Positions 53,519 to 62,802 of a stretch of DNA of 64,000 nucleotides are shown one piece after another (the first letter of the stretch is position 1; each line of letters begins with the position of its first letter). The stretch spans positions 102,650 through 166,649 of the forward strand of contig JAJTGY010000006.1 in the NCBI GenBank assembly GCA_021298015.1. Direction: 5' to 3'. The stretch comes from Flammeovirgaceae bacterium (lineage in GTDB: Bacteria; Bacteroidota; Bacteroidia; Cytophagales; Cyclobacteriaceae). Position numbers and translations under genes: made by a program. The notes under the pieces are model-generated. The model saw only the letters and a program-made list of their open reading frames with translations, made no database searches and was not told where the DNA came from.

Positions 53519-56242
53519 TCAGTTGTCGAAGAACGACCGTGTGCGATTGAGTTTGAGATCTTGTAGCATTGAGGATTTGATGCCGATGTTAAATCCATAA
53601 GACTGGAACGGCCCAAAGGGTACCCAACTCAACGACATTTGCCAGCAATGTAAGTCGCGGTTTAGGGACACTGATGTTTGGGTGAACTGATTGCTTTCAA
53701 AATCATATCCTGAGTTGAATTGTATCTTCCACTTTTCCGATAGAGAAAAATCACCGGAGAACTGAAGACTTTGTGTGATGTTGGACGGTTGACTGCCGGT
53801 TTTAGAGTAATTGAAGCTGTAGTTTAGCCGCAGGTTCCAGGGAATACTGAAGTCAACATATGCATCGGGATTTTTAAGCAAAAATTGTTTGTCAGCATCT
53901 GAGGCGTTGCTCGCACCAATTTTCTCGCGGAATTCATTATCTTTTTTCTGACCCTTGGGATTTAGGTTAGTGCCAAAAACCAACGTAGCCTGCGACAATT
54001 GCCCAATCCCCTTGCCGCCATTCCAGGCATAGCGGCTGACTTTGATCTCCTGAAAAACGGGCTTTTCCGATGTGCCGACATTGACCTTGATGTATTGATA
54101 AGGATCAATCGTTGCTGTGATGTTTAGGTTAATTTTCTCGTTCAAAATATTGGTGTTGGCTGCAATTCCAAAGGGCGCCAGCTTAAAGGAGTCGGCAGCA
54201 AAGTTGTAACTGGTTGCTATGGATAAAGTGTTGAAAAGCGGAATCTTTTGAAACAAGCTGTCTTTCTTGTTCTTAACCTTCATCTCCAGGGTGTTGTTGA
54301 TGCTAAAGTTCAGCGCACTTTGGCGGCCCTGGGTGGACCCGCCATAGACAAATCCCTCGTGCCGCGATCGCCTTTGTTCTGTTATACGCGAACCATTGCG
54401 CACCGCTAGTGTTTGGTGGTAGTCGAACCGGGCTTCGCCAAAATCAGGTTGGAAACTGAAACCGACCGAGGGATTGATAACGTGACGAAGGGCTTTGACA
54501 CGACCGGATTTAAAAGAATACGTGCCGTAGATACGCGTATTGAGCGCTAAACTACCCGAGAAGTTGTTGATTCGATTGAACCCATTGAGTGTATCTACCA
54601 CTGTTGGCGTTGACCCCGTGAACAAGCCTGAATTGGTATCACGCACCGAAACAGTGTCCCACAACAGTTTATTGAAGTACCAGCGCTCGTTCATGCTCAC
54701 ACTGGGGCTAAGGGTGAAAAAACGAAGCAGCTTTACCGATGTCTGCAACGGTATATCAAACCGGATGCCTTTATTGGCATTTTTCAGAAACGTAGGCAGA
54801 TTATCCAGGTTGAATTTGGCAATACTGTCGCGATAGATCGGAGTCCCGTTCTGAACCGCCACGATGCGAGGCCCCAGGTTGTTGGTTACTTCGTTAATGG
54901 CGGTCATGGTGAGACGGGTCGAAAAATTCTCCAATGCTTGAATACTCGAGCGCTTGAACGGGTATAGGTTGTTGACGTTGAAGTTCATATCGGGTAATGG
55001 GAAGCTAACCTCTCCCGTCCTCAGGTCCTGGCTGTGCCTCAGGTTAACACCCATACTAAAAGGCGTCCCTGCGAATGTCTTGCTGTACGAAATATTCGAA
55101 CTGAGTTTACGCGTAATGTTATCCACCCGCATGGATTGAGGGTTGGTGTTTACACCCAGGAAATTGTTATTAGTGAAGGAAGAGGTAGACGCATTGACCG
55201 AGGCACTAAACCGACCGGTACCGCGGCTTTGGGGCGAATGGCTCCACGAAATCAGAAAATCACGCGACCGGGTGGTATTTTCAATTTGGTTACTTGTTGG
55301 GTTGGTGGTGTAACTAAAGTTGAACGATCCGGAATAGTGATATAGCTTATTGTAGTTCGTATTAAGGTAGATGGCATTGGCTCCCCTTGAGTAGATATCT
55401 CCGGTGACCGCTATTTTTAAGTACTCACTGACATCGAAAAAGTATCCGCCTCGCCTCAGGAAGAAACCCCGATTTTGCTCCTCGCCATATTGAGGTACGA
55501 TGACACCCGAAGCACTCTTTCGAGGATTGGGAAACATGCCAAAGGCAAATCCTAACGGAGTGGGCACGTCATTAAATTCCATGTAAAACGGCCCGGCCAC
55601 CATTTTGTCGCCCGGAATGGCTTTTACCTTCGTTGCCATGATGCGGTAATGGGGATGCCCCCGGTTACACGTGGTGTAGGCATTGCTGGCGCTATACAAC
55701 TCACCACGCTCATTCTTGAATACGGTCTTGCCGTGCAGAAAGGCGTCACCCTGGGTGGTGATCACTTCCGTAATAGCCGCTTTTTTAGTTTTAAAATTGT
55801 AATTGATGCTTTTGGTTTCGTACACCTCCGCACCGTTCTTAAAAATCGGAAATCCCGCGCGCCTGCCCAGCGAATCAAGCTTCCCGTTGGCCGAGATGGT
55901 GGATTTATTGTAGTCAATTACAATTTCTTCGGCCTCTAATTCAATGATCCCATATTTAATTTTGGCATTGCCATACAGCCAGATAATCTTCTTCTCAATA
56001 CTAATATTAATCGAGTCGCGCGCAGAGTAAATGATCGTGGTTTCAATGTCACTATCCCGCTTTTGACGAGTTGAGTCTGACTTCTGGCCCACCAATTGCA
56101 GAGAATCGGAAGGGGGCATTTGGGGAACCGTGTCGGTGCGCACCGGCAAAGGCTGTGTCGGGGTTCGCACAGGGCGCTCAATTTGCGCGCCTACCAGACC
56201 GGGCAACAAACAAAAAACCGTGAAAAAGAAAACTCGTAACAA
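53519..56242 (-). CDS. LPS-assembly protein LptD (OstA-like outer-membrane protein)
   Basis: A protein of about 907 residues that inserts lipopolysaccharide into the outer membrane. The likely start is TTG 56242, giving a compact signal peptide (LLRVFFFTVFCLLPGLVGAQ); an ATG at 56320 would add 26 residues and overlap the divergent amidase. The N-terminal OstA/LptA-like jellyroll follows (about 60-190: IIWLYGNAKIKYGIIELEAE, TYTTCNRGHPHYRIMA). The remainder is a large beta-barrel (TTNPTSNQIENTTRSRDFLISW, VNVGTSEKPVFQEIKVSRYAW). LptF/G-type permease is encoded at 28.4 kb. Confidence 0.9.
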   Translation of the reverse strand: MLRVFFFTVFCLLPGLVGAQIERPVRTPTQPLPVRTDTVPQMPPSDSLQLVGQKSDSTRQKRDSDIETTIIYSARDSINISIEKKIIWLYGNAKIKYGIIELEAEEIVIDYNKSTISANGKLDSLGRRAGFPIFKNGAEVYETKSINYNFKTKKAAITEVITTQGDAFLHGKTVFKNERGELYSASNAYTTCNRGHPHYRIMATKVKAIPGDKMVAGPFYMEFNDVPTPLGFAFGMFPNPRKSASGVIVPQYGEEQNRGFFLRRGGYFFDVSEYLKIAVTGDIYSRGANAIYLNTNYNKLYHYSGSFNFSYTTNPTSNQIENTTRSRDFLISWSHSPQSRGTGRFSASVNASTSSFTNNNFLGVNTNPQSMRVDNITRKLSSNISYSKTFAGTPFSMGVNLRHSQDLRTGEVSFPLPDMNFNVNNLYPFKRSSIQALENFSTRLTMTAINEVTNNLGPRIVAVQNGTPIYRDSIAKFNLDNLPTFLKNANKGIRFDIPLQTSVKLLRFFTLSPSVSMNERWYFNKLLWDTVSVRDTNSGLFTGSTPTVVDTLNGFNRINNFSGSLALNTRIYGTYSFKSGRVKALRHVINPSVGFSFQPDFGEARFDYHQTLAVRNGSRITEQRRSRHEGFVYGGSTQGRQSALNFSINNTLEMKVKNKKDSLFQKIPLFNTLSIATSYNFAADSFKLAPFGIAANTNILNEKINLNITATIDPYQYIKVNVGTSEKPVFQEIKVSRYAWNGGKGIGQLSQATLVFGTNLNPKGQKKDNEFREKIGASNASDADKQFLLKNPDAYVDFSIPWNLRLNYSFNYSKTGSQPSNITQSLQFSGDFSLSEKWKIQFNSGYDFESNQFTQTSVSLNRDLHCWQMSLSWVPFGPFQSYGFNIGIKSSMLQDLKLNRTRSFFDN

Positions 56243-56269
56243 AGCGTTAACCGCCCAAAATTTAGGTTT

Positions 56270-56286
56270 TTGCGAAAAATTCGCAA
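56270..56286. promoter_or_regulatory. Perfect inverted repeat between divergent lptD and amidase genes
   Basis: TTGCGAA-AAA-TTCGCAA, a 7-base perfect dyad with a 3-base spacer, in the middle of the 46-base region between the two proposed starts (56242 and 56289). Possible operator or overlapping promoter. Confidence 0.4.
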
Positions 56287-56288
56287 TT

Positions 56289-57116
56289 TTGCAAGGTATC
56301 GCAATTACCGCAGACATAGCTTCAAGCGCGCGAAATATCGGTCTGAAAATCCTGCTCATAGCAATAACCTTGCTAAACTCATCGGCCACACCCCCGCCAA
56401 AACCCGATTTCAAGGTTGATGTGGTGGTTATTGATGCCGGCCATGGCGGAAAAGACCCCGGCACGGTGGGAAAGCGGGGCAAGGAGAAGGACATCACCCT
56501 TAACGTGGCGCTCAAACTGGGCAACCACATTGAGAAGAATATCCCAGGGGTGAAAGTGGTGTACACCCGAAAGACCGACAAGTTTATTGAACTCTATGAC
56601 CGGGCTACCATCGCAAACGAGGCAAAGGCCGATCTTTTCATTTCCATACACGTCAACGCCATCCCCAATAAGGCTGCGCACTCGGGAACTGAGACGTACG
56701 TGATGGGTTTGCATAAAACAGAGAGCAACCTGGAGGTGGCCAAACGCGAGAACTCGGTTATTATGCTGGATGATAACTACAAGGAGAAGTACGAGGGGTT
56801 TGACCCGGGCAGTGCCGAGTCCTATATCTTGTTTTCGCTTACCCAAAATGCCTATCTGGAGAGCAGCCTTCTTTTTGCTGATAAGGTCGAAAATCAGTTC
56901 AAAAGCCGGGTTGGTCGCAGGAGCCATGGGGTCAAGCAAGCCGGGTTCATTGTGCTATGGAAAACCGCCATGCCAAGCGTTTTGATTGAGACGGGCTTCA
57001 TCACGAATGAAAAGGAGGAAGCTTTCTTGCTCTCGGAGAACGGACAGGATTTATTGGCTTCGGGCATTTACCGGGCCTTTAAAGAGTACAAAGCACAAAT
57101 TGAAAGTGTAAATTAG
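56289..57116 (+). CDS. N-acetylmuramoyl-L-alanine amidase, AmiC type (Amidase_3)
   Basis: A zinc amidase that cleaves the bond between muramic acid and the stem peptide. Zinc and catalytic residues: VIDAGHGGKDPG (His), GKEKDITLNVAL (Glu), FISIHVNAIP (His) and PSVLIETGFITNEKEE (catalytic Glu). It is likely exported by the hydrophobic ILLIAITLLNSSA segment. The start is unclear: TTG 56289 is the last plausible in-frame start before that segment (275 residues); an upstream ATG at 56130 lies inside lptD on the other strand. The MlaD-type gene follows after 26 bases. Confidence 0.93.
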   Translation: MQGIAITADIASSARNIGLKILLIAITLLNSSATPPPKPDFKVDVVVIDAGHGGKDPGTVGKRGKEKDITLNVALKLGNHIEKNIPGVKVVYTRKTDKFIELYDRATIANEAKADLFISIHVNAIPNKAAHSGTETYVMGLHKTESNLEVAKRENSVIMLDDNYKEKYEGFDPGSAESYILFSLTQNAYLESSLLFADKVENQFKSRVGRRSHGVKQAGFIVLWKTAMPSVLIETGFITNEKEEAFLLSENGQDLLASGIYRAFKEYKAQIESVN

Positions 57117-57142
57117 CAGCCGATACCCTTACCCTGCGAGGA

Positions 57143-58108
57143 ATGAAGAACAAAGAGTTTCGCATTGGCCTGTTTGCCACCATTACGCTCGTAGTGCTCT
57201 ATTTCGGTTTCAACTTTTTGAAGGGAATCGATTTTTTGGACAGCACCGACAAATACTACGCGATCTACGACAATGTGGATCAGTTAACGGCCTCCAATCC
57301 GGTGTTGTTGAGTGGCACCTCGGTTGGTCGTGTGAGCAATATCACCATCTTGCAAAACCGGCAAAATAAAGTGCTGGTCGAGTTTGAGATCGACTCCAAG
57401 ATCAAGCTTGGCGATTCCACCAAGGCGATTCTGGACTCTGATTTCCTGGGCAACAAATCGATCCGGCTGTCCATCGGTCGCTCATTTCACGTTCTGAAAC
57501 CACGCGACACCATCCGGGCAGAAGTAGCCAAAGGGTTAACCGATATTCTGGCCGAGAGTGCCGTGCCGGTGGCGGACAATTTGCAGGTGACATTACGAAA
57601 GTTCAACACCGTAATCGATAATCTCGTGGCTAACAGCCAGCATCTGGACGAAATCTTTCGAAAGCTCAACTCGACACCCGACAAGCTGAATGCCACACTG
57701 GATAATGCGAACGGCCAAATCACCGAGCTGAGCAGCAGTGTAAAATCGGTAGCCGGAAACCTGAACGTAGCCCTAACCGATTTGAGACCTACATTGGCCA
57801 ATTTTAAAACCTTGTCGGATTCACTCAAGCAGTTGCAACTCAACCAAACCATTTCGAAGACCCAACAAACCCTCACCCGGTTGAATGAAACGTTGGGCAA
57901 GCTGAGCAAGGGTGACAATACAATGAGTAAACTGATGACCGAGGATTCGCTTTATGTGAATTTGAACCGTCTCATCCTGAGCCTGGACAGCCTGGCCAAT
58001 CATTTTAACAATAACCCCAAGCATTTTATGGCTCCGTTGGGCAAAAGCAAAAAGAGGATTGAGCGCGACCGCAGGCGCGAAGAGGAAGAGAGAGCGGAAA
58101 AGAACTAA
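57143..58108 (+). CDS. MlaD-type MCE domain protein
   Basis: A 321-residue inner-membrane-anchored lipid-transport subunit. N-terminal helix (LFATITLVVLYFGFNFLKGI), then the MCE domain (about 38-120: YAIYDNVDQLTASNPVLLSGTSVGRVSNI, DSDFLGNKSIRLSIG) and a long helical coiled-coil C-terminus (NLQVTLRKFNTVIDNLVAN, TRLNETLGKLSKGDNTMSKLM) ending in a basic tail. MCE proteins move phospholipids between membranes; the MlaE and MlaF partners are not in this window. It follows the amidase, probably in one transcript. Confidence 0.92.
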   Translation: MKNKEFRIGLFATITLVVLYFGFNFLKGIDFLDSTDKYYAIYDNVDQLTASNPVLLSGTSVGRVSNITILQNRQNKVLVEFEIDSKIKLGDSTKAILDSDFLGNKSIRLSIGRSFHVLKPRDTIRAEVAKGLTDILAESAVPVADNLQVTLRKFNTVIDNLVANSQHLDEIFRKLNSTPDKLNATLDNANGQITELSSSVKSVAGNLNVALTDLRPTLANFKTLSDSLKQLQLNQTISKTQQTLTRLNETLGKLSKGDNTMSKLMTEDSLYVNLNRLILSLDSLANHFNNNPKHFMAPLGKSKKRIERDRRREEEERAEKN

Positions 58109-58148
58109 GCCTGGCCCACAATTTGGCTATCTTGCACTGACCGTCACT

Positions 58149-59774
58149 ATGGATCTGGAATTCAACAAAAATGAGGATCAGTTCAAACTTTTGGTAAGCC
58201 AACTACGATCACGAGCGACCAAAACACGACTGGGCGGGGGCGAAAAAAAGATCGAGGAGCAGCATGCCAAGGGCAAACTCACGGCCCGCGAGCGCATTGC
58301 CTATTTGTGTGATCCCAAAACAGATTTTATTGAAATCGGCCTCTTTGCCGGAGATGGTTTATACACAGAAGCAGGCGGTTGTCCCTCTGGCGGTGTGGTT
58401 ACGGGCATCGGGCGTGTGAAAGGGCGCCTCTGTGTGATCGTGGCGAACGATGCCACGGTAAAAGCGGGCGCCTGGTTCCCGATCACAGCCAAGAAAAATC
58501 TGCGGGCCCAGGAAGTTGCCATGGAAAATCACCTGCCCATCATTTACCTCGTAGATAGCGCTGGCGTTTTTTTGCCCATGCAGGATGAAATTTTCCCCGA
58601 CAAGGAGCATTTCGGCCGACAGTTCAGAAATAACGCCCGCATGAGCAGCATGGGGATTGTTCAGATTGCAGCCATTATGGGTAGTTGTGTGGCGGGTGGC
58701 GCCTACCTGCCCATTATGAGTGACGAGGCCATGATCGTGGATAAGACCGGCTCGATTTTTTTGGCCGGCAGCTATCTGGTGAAGGCCGCCATCGGTGAAG
58801 AGATTGACAATGAAACACTGGGTGGCGCCACTACGCACTGCGAAATCAGTGGCGTAACAGACAATAAGTTTCCCAACGATCAGGCCTGTCTCGATTACAT
58901 TCGATCAATCTTTGATAAGATTGGACGGGGCGAGTCGGCCGGGTTCGACCGGGTAACTCCCGCACCCCCGCGCGAAAGGCCTGAAGAACTGTATGGCTTG
59001 TTACCGGTAGACCGGGTGAAACCGTACGACATGCTGGAGGTGATTAAGCGATTTGTCGATGATTCCCAGTTTGACGAATACAAACCCCTGTACGGAAAGA
59101 CGCTGATTTGCGGCTACGCCCGCATAGACGGCTGGGCGGTTGGCATTGTGGCCAATCAGCGTAAAGTGGTGAAGACCAAGAAGGGTGAGATGCAGATGGG
59201 TGGAGTGATTTATTCCGATTCGGCTGACAAAGCCGCCCGCTTCATTATGAATTGCAATCAGCGCAAGGTGCCTTTGATTTTCCTGCAGGATGTCAGCGGC
59301 TTTATGGTGGGCAGCAAGGCAGAGCACGGTGGTATAATCAAAGATGGCGCGAAAATGGTGAACGCCATGGCGAACTCGACCGTGCCCAAATTCACGTTCA
59401 TTGTGGGTAACAGTTATGGGGCGGGCAACTACGCGATGTGCGGCAAGGCGTATGATCCTCGCCTGATCTACGCGTGGCCAACAGCCCAGATTGCTGTGAT
59501 GAGTGGTGCTTCAGCCGCCAAGACGTTGCTTCAAATCCGCGTAAGCGCGTTAAAAGCACAGGGTAAGGCCATTACCCCGGAGGAGGAGAAAAAACTGCTG
59601 GATGAGATTACCACCCGATACAACGATCAACTCAGTCCGTACTATGCCGCTGCCCGGCTCTGGGTCGATGGTGTAGTTGACCCGCTGGAAACCAGAAGAA
59701 TTATTTCAGTTGGGATCGAGGCAGCCAACCAGTCCGTTCTGGAAAAATTCAATGTGGGCGTAATTCAAACCTGA
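58149..59774 (+). CDS. Acyl-CoA carboxylase carboxyltransferase (methylcrotonyl-CoA carboxylase beta type)
   Basis: A 541-residue carboxyltransferase of the MccB subgroup, recognised by SGGVVTGIGRVKGRLCVIVANDATVKAG, FPITAKKNLRAQEVAMEN, YLVDSAGVFLPMQDEIFPD, MGSCVAGGAYLPIMSDEA and IFLQDVSGFMVGSKAEHGG. This group carboxylates branched acyl-CoA (methylcrotonyl-CoA in leucine breakdown). It differs clearly from the PccB-type enzyme at 43.3 kb. Start ATG 58149. It has no biotin carboxylase or carrier next to it. The stop overlaps the next start (TGATG). Confidence 0.95.
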   Translation: MDLEFNKNEDQFKLLVSQLRSRATKTRLGGGEKKIEEQHAKGKLTARERIAYLCDPKTDFIEIGLFAGDGLYTEAGGCPSGGVVTGIGRVKGRLCVIVANDATVKAGAWFPITAKKNLRAQEVAMENHLPIIYLVDSAGVFLPMQDEIFPDKEHFGRQFRNNARMSSMGIVQIAAIMGSCVAGGAYLPIMSDEAMIVDKTGSIFLAGSYLVKAAIGEEIDNETLGGATTHCEISGVTDNKFPNDQACLDYIRSIFDKIGRGESAGFDRVTPAPPRERPEELYGLLPVDRVKPYDMLEVIKRFVDDSQFDEYKPLYGKTLICGYARIDGWAVGIVANQRKVVKTKKGEMQMGGVIYSDSADKAARFIMNCNQRKVPLIFLQDVSGFMVGSKAEHGGIIKDGAKMVNAMANSTVPKFTFIVGNSYGAGNYAMCGKAYDPRLIYAWPTAQIAVMSGASAAKTLLQIRVSALKAQGKAITPEEEKKLLDEITTRYNDQLSPYYAAARLWVDGVVDPLETRRIISVGIEAANQSVLEKFNVGVIQT

Positions 59775-60625
59775 TGACTGAGTCGGAGATACGCGCGCTG
59801 GTGTCCTTGCTGGATGATGATGATAAACAGGTGGTCGCTCACGTGGAGGAAAAAATACTCTCCATCGGCACAGACGTCATTCCATTTTTGGAAGAAGAGT
59901 GGGAGCGCTCACTCAACCCGGCTTTGCAGGAACGCCTAGAGGATATGATCCACTCCATGCAATTTCAATTGTTAAAGGAACGATTGAAAGCCTGGTACTC
60001 CGGCCCCGAAAAGGACTTGCTCACGGGTATGTGGATCGTGGCCACTTATCAATATCCCGACCTGGAGTTGAGCAAACTCCGTCAGGATCTTGAGCAACTG
60101 TATTATGAAACCTGGCTCGAGTTTCGCAACGACTTGTACGCGCTCGACCAAATCAAAGTGATCAACAGCGTACTGTTCAATAAACTAAAGTTTGGTGCCA
60201 ACACCAAAAACTTCCACTCACCCGGCAACTCGATGATTAACGTGGTGCTGGAGTCGCGAAAGGGTAACCCCATTTCGCTGTGTGTGATTTACATGCTGGT
60301 GGCACAAAAACTGAAGATGCCCGTGTATGGGGTGAACCTGCCCAATCTTTTCATTCTCACGTATAAAGACGATCAGCATCAGTTCTATATCAATGCGTTT
60401 AACCGCGGTTTGATTTTTTCACGTCAGGATATTACCAACTACATTCATGAGTTGCGCCTGGTGCCACAGGACTCCTTTTACGAACCCTGCGATCATGTGG
60501 AAATCATTCGCAGGGTCCTCCGAAATCTAATCATGAGCTTTGAAAAGATTGGCGAACACGCCAAAGCCGAAGAGGTTAAGTTGCTGCTTATTGAAATATC
60601 CGATGGTGGCGACCTCGGTGTTTAA
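59774..60625 (+). CDS. SirB1/Transglut_core2-family protein
   Basis: A 283-residue protein of the SirB1 N-terminal (transglutaminase-like) family. Visible are the acidic N-terminal helices with ESEIRALVSLLDDDD, then YALDQIKVINSVLF, the conserved NVVLESRKGNPISLCVIYMLVA and MPVYGVNLPNLFILTY, and a C-terminal helical part similar to a TPR. The family's catalytic Cys is in the SLCVIYM region. Function unknown in most bacteria. It starts inside the mccB stop codon and so is translationally coupled. Confidence 0.88.
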   Translation: MTESEIRALVSLLDDDDKQVVAHVEEKILSIGTDVIPFLEEEWERSLNPALQERLEDMIHSMQFQLLKERLKAWYSGPEKDLLTGMWIVATYQYPDLELSKLRQDLEQLYYETWLEFRNDLYALDQIKVINSVLFNKLKFGANTKNFHSPGNSMINVVLESRKGNPISLCVIYMLVAQKLKMPVYGVNLPNLFILTYKDDQHQFYINAFNRGLIFSRQDITNYIHELRLVPQDSFYEPCDHVEIIRRVLRNLIMSFEKIGEHAKAEEVKLLLIEISDGGDLGV

Positions 60626-60627
60626 CT

Positions 60628-61200
60628 TCACTTTTTCCGGATGGCACACCCTGCCGCGCGATTCGAGGGTTGGGCAATCGCTTGATTGGCCAACAAGGCT
60701 TCAATCGAGCTTTGAAGATACGAATCGGCCACCTGCTGGGCGGCCTGCGGGTTGTCATCGAGCGCGCCACTGTACAGGATGCGATACTTTCCGGCTTCAC
60801 TTTTCACCAGAAAACACTCCGGGCTTTTTCGGGCTGCGAAGCAATCCATCGCTTGCTGGTCTTTATCTGCGAGGTACGGAACGGTGATGTTCCAGGTTTG
60901 GTAGGCGGCCTTCATGGCATTCGTATTTTCTTCCGGATCGGGATGGCTATTGATCAGGATGAACTGAATCTTACCCTGATAGGCATTCACCAGTGTTTTG
61001 ATCCGATCGCGGTAGTATTCGTCATAGGGGCAGGCGTTGCTGGTAAAAATGATCGCATACCCGCTGCACGACTGAAAGCTGGCCATCGATACCCATTCAT
61101 TGTTGGCCACATTGGTAAGTTTGAAATCCTGCACCAGCACCTGAGCCATCAGCGGTTGCAGGCAGGTGAGGGCCAGTAAAAACACGATATTTTTTTTCAT
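60628..61200 (-). CDS. Redoxin-family protein with a single active-site cysteine
   Basis: A 190-residue exported protein (signal peptide to PLMAQ, residue 20) with a thioredoxin/peroxiredoxin fold: FKLTNVANNEWVSMASFQS, the active site FTSNACPYDEYYRDRI (Cys57), LINSHPDPEENTNAM and a cis-Pro-like SPECFLVKSEAGKY. Only the first cysteine of the usual CxxC is present (CPYD), so it is unlikely to act as a classical disulphide reductase and may be a thiol peroxidase-type protein. ATG 61200 sits inside the upstream phosphopantetheinyl transferase stop (TCAT). Confidence 0.88.
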   Translation of the reverse strand: MKKNIVFLLALTCLQPLMAQVLVQDFKLTNVANNEWVSMASFQSCSGYAIIFTSNACPYDEYYRDRIKTLVNAYQGKIQFILINSHPDPEENTNAMKAAYQTWNITVPYLADKDQQAMDCFAARKSPECFLVKSEAGKYRILYSGALDDNPQAAQQVADSYLQSSIEALLANQAIAQPSNRAAGCAIRKK

Positions 61201-61820
61201 AGCGTATCGGTAAAAACAAACACAAAATCCGGGTAAATACGGTAAGCCAACCCCACGCGTTGAGGCGATGATGCCAGGCGAATCTCGCCCCGGAGCGTGC
61301 CCTGCTCGGTTAGCTGAAAACCATCTACCAGAAGGTGCCGCGCAAAGAACATGCCCTTTTGCCCGTGAATCTTGAATAGCGCTTCTTTTGCGCACCAATA
61401 GACGGTATGTTTCACAAGATCCTGGCCGGCATCGGCCAACTCACCTTGGGCCAGTATTCGGGGGGCAACCTTGATTACTTTGGCTTTGGGTTGCTCCAGA
61501 TCAACACCTACTGGAAAAGGCCCCACTTGGGCTGCAACGTACGGGAAAGAGTGAGACAGGGAAATCCAGGCCTTTGACCCTTTCAGGAACGGTTTCCCAA
61601 ACTCGTCCTTCCAAATCCCCGCATATTCAATTTCCAGTCGACCGGTGAGTTCGCGCAGCAAAGCGCGTCCGGCCAACCATTCCAGTCTTTTTTCTACGGC
61701 TACTAGGTCCTCAGGTGCTGTCTCCATGGCGCTGTAGGCCAATTCTTCCTCCGACTCGGTGATGGTCCAAAGTGCCCATGCCTGCTGCTGATTTTGCTGC
61801 GAATAATCAAAAAGGGGCAT
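61197..61820 (-). CDS. 4'-phosphopantetheinyl transferase, AcpT/Sfp type
   Basis: A 207-residue enzyme that moves the phosphopantetheine arm from CoA to carrier proteins. Motifs: GRALLRELTG, FGKPFLKGS with ISLSHSFPYVA, GVDLEQPKAKV (metal Asp-Glu) and WCAKEALFKIHGQKG with the WxxKEA motif. The size suits the Sfp-like class. Start ATG 61820 (MPLFDYSQQ). It is the first gene of a coupled pair with the redoxin and is divergent from the WD40 gene (54 bases). Confidence 0.9.
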   Translation of the reverse strand: MPLFDYSQQNQQQAWALWTITESEEELAYSAMETAPEDLVAVEKRLEWLAGRALLRELTGRLEIEYAGIWKDEFGKPFLKGSKAWISLSHSFPYVAAQVGPFPVGVDLEQPKAKVIKVAPRILAQGELADAGQDLVKHTVYWCAKEALFKIHGQKGMFFARHLLVDGFQLTEQGTLRGEIRLASSPQRVGLAYRIYPDFVFVFTDTL

Positions 61821-61874
61821 GCCATTTCTTATTATGCTGACAAAAGTGTCAATTTTTGCGTTATCAATACGGTC

Positions 61875-62792
61875 ATGTCTCAGGTTGAGGTTAAAAAGAT
61901 TCATACGCTAAGCGGCCATCGCGATGCGGTGTACACACTGGCTCCTTCCCCGGAGCACCCTATCTTTTTTTCGGGCTCGGGCGATGGTATGGTCGTGCAG
62001 TGGGATTTGCGGCAACCGGGCGAGGGTCAACAAATTGCGCAGCTCCCCAATTCGATTTATGCGTTGCATCTGATTCCTAAGTCCGATTTTCTGATCGTTG
62101 GGCACAACTATGAAGGCATACATGTTCTGAACTGGCGCGAACGAAAGGAGGTGGCCTCTTTGCAAATGACCAAGGCCCCAATCTTTGCCATTCAGTCGGC
62201 CGGTGATCGTTTGCTTGTTGCCGATGGTGAGGGATTTTTGACGGTAATTGACTTCCCCACGCTCACGGTTCAAAAGCGATTGGCGTTGTCTGGCGAGCGC
62301 GCCCGTGTACTGGCTGTTAACCCGGGCAAGGCCGAGGTGGCCGTTGGTTCCAGCGATGGCTTTATTCGCATTATCGACCTGCATAAGTTGGAGATCACGC
62401 ATGCCTGGCCTGCTCACACGAACTCAGTTTTTGCACTGGCCTATACACCGGGAAACCCCGGCTTGCTCAGTGGTTCGCGCGATGCGCGGTTGAAGGCCTG
62501 GCGGGCCGATCAGGCCTACACGCCAGCCGCAGAGGTAGTGGCCCACCTGTTTGCCATCAACGATATCGCCTTTAGCCCGGATGGGAAACATTTTGTAACT
62601 TGCAGCATGGATAAATCCATCAAGGTGTGGCAGACGGACACCTTGCGACTGTTGAAGGTCATTGATAAGGCGCGGCATGCCGGGCATGTCACATCAGTCA
62701 ACAAAGTATTGTGGACATTTTTTGACGATCAGTTGGTGAGCGCCAGCGATGATCGGACGCTCTCGGTTTGGGACATAAATTTTTTAAACTAA
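61875..62792 (+). CDS. WD40-repeat protein
   Basis: A 305-residue cytosolic protein made of seven WD-like repeats forming a propeller: KKIHTLSGHRDAVYTLAPS, VVQWDLRQPG, VGHNYEGIHVLNW, VAVGSSDGFIRIIDLHKLE, PGNPGLLSGSRDARLKAW, HFVTCSMDKSIKVWQ and DDRTLSVWDINFLN. No catalytic domain; likely a scaffold. Start ATG 61875. It is followed after 10 bases by a DivIVA-type gene in the same direction, so a link to that coiled-coil protein is possible. Confidence 0.93.
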   Translation: MSQVEVKKIHTLSGHRDAVYTLAPSPEHPIFFSGSGDGMVVQWDLRQPGEGQQIAQLPNSIYALHLIPKSDFLIVGHNYEGIHVLNWRERKEVASLQMTKAPIFAIQSAGDRLLVADGEGFLTVIDFPTLTVQKRLALSGERARVLAVNPGKAEVAVGSSDGFIRIIDLHKLEITHAWPAHTNSVFALAYTPGNPGLLSGSRDARLKAWRADQAYTPAAEVVAHLFAINDIAFSPDGKHFVTCSMDKSIKVWQTDTLRLLKVIDKARHAGHVTSVNKVLWTFFDDQLVSASDDRTLSVWDINFLN

Positions 62793-62802
62793 CGCTACAA
62801 CC

